In this document: positions 59,463 through 59,925 of the stretch, in pieces | How the letters are laid out: the number at the start of each line of letters is the position of its first letter | How positions within the stretch are numbered: position 1 is the first letter of the stretch | DNA from: Phoronis australis | Lineage: Eukaryota; Phoronida; Phoronidae | Assembly (NCBI GenBank): GCA_002633005.1 | Contig: NMRA01000259.1 | Span: 216,870 to 276,794 of the forward strand | Direction of reading: 5' to 3' | Length of the DNA stretch: 59,925 bases | The notes under the pieces: model-generated | Databases searched by the model: none | Seen by the model: the letters and a program-made list of their open reading frames with translations, nothing else | What the model was told of the DNA's origin: nothing | Made by a program: the position numbers and the translations under genes

Positions 59463-59925
59463 CTAGAAAAAATACAACACAAGTGTCAGCAAGGGGAATG
59501 TCAGAAACTGGCACTAGAGGGGAACTGGGTTAGTCAGGGCAGGTCTGTTTACGAAAGGGCATAGCCCAGTCTCAGGAAATAAGCAACTGTTGGTCCTCTC
59601 TCCAAGACCAGAAATCCCTTCTCACGTGACAGCAATGAAAAAGATAAGGCCAGTTTAAGAAGGTTTTGGTAAGTGGTCCAAACCCAAAAGTAATATTATG
59701 AGAGGCTGAGGTTCGCAACTTTTAAGTTAACTTTATGTCTCTTCAAAACATTGTAAGAGCACAGAAAACTGTGATAAAAAATGCCAAACACAAAGCATCC
59801 AGTTTCAAATAAAACACACCAAAACAAAATCATTTGTCAGGCTCGTGACTAAAACCTACAAAATAACAAGCATTGGGGAGAAGAATGGTAAAAAACAGTT
59901 GGATAGCAACGACACAACACCCCCC

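Larger units (their letters stand above)
26791..59925 (-). other. MADD: Remaining MADD introns, nothing further seen
   Basis: The following stretches longer than about 300 bases hold no gene or repeat that I could support beyond those listed separately: 28022-28724, 29846-30373, 34874-35878, 38611-39090, 39212-39558, 39734-40067, 41188-42011, 49411-50273, 50448-51048, 58483-59098 and 59463-59925. They have ordinary AT-rich intron composition. The last one is the intron leading to an exon outside the window. Confidence 0.7.

Noticed and set aside
1-59925. CRISPR array, operon or multi-gene defence or metabolic system
   Set aside because: The window is a single spliced animal gene; the regular repeats are minisatellites without spacers, and no second gene was found.

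Overview
The window is animal (metazoan) nuclear DNA. It carries short coding blocks with GT...AG borders separated by introns of hundreds to thousands of bases, many interspersed and foldback repeats, micro- and minisatellites, and no bacterial-style operon. I cannot name the species from sequence alone. The protein keeps clear similarity to vertebrate MADD, while its variable linkers differ a great deal, which suggests a marine invertebrate (a non-vertebrate deuterostome or a lophotrochozoan). This placement is an inference.

One gene accounts for all the coding sequence I can support: the orthologue of MADD (DENN/MADD, Rab3-GEP), on the minus strand. Its 5' end lies beyond the right edge. 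I trace 27 exons from 59462 down to the stop codon at 6283. Every junction keeps phase, and the exons add to 3756 nt (1251 residues plus stop). In protein order they give the end of the cDENN domain and the dDENN domain (exons 1-6), an acidic/serine-rich linker (7-12), the conserved block beginning [10 protein letters not shown] with the GLGGMAS helix region (13-14), a second low-complexity linker (15-17), and the conserved C-terminal half with the so-called death domain / PH-like region (18-27). About the first 320 residues (uDENN and the start of cDENN) are outside the window. One short conserved segment between exons 24 and 25 was not found.

Layout from left to right: 1-6282 is 3' flank or 3' UTR with a terminal-inverted-repeat element and one copy of an interspersed repeat. 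6283-30557 holds the C-terminal exons, widely spaced by introns of up to about 5 kb. 33175-44834 holds the denser middle exons and two local duplications. 48465-51129 holds the dDENN exons. A 7.2-kb intron follows, and the two cDENN exons lie near the right edge.

Two places look like duplicated or mis-assembled sequence, each with a single N near the break. Exon 13 is present twice (37341-37527 and 38424-38610), and a block holding the acceptor of exon 8 plus a 96-bp minisatellite is present twice (42215-43647 and 43652-44690). Reading both exon-13 copies would create an immediate stop, so only one can be used per transcript. I found no second gene, tRNA gene, CRISPR array or new multi-gene system. 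The noteworthy material is in the repeats, the duplications and a few possible alternative splice sites.
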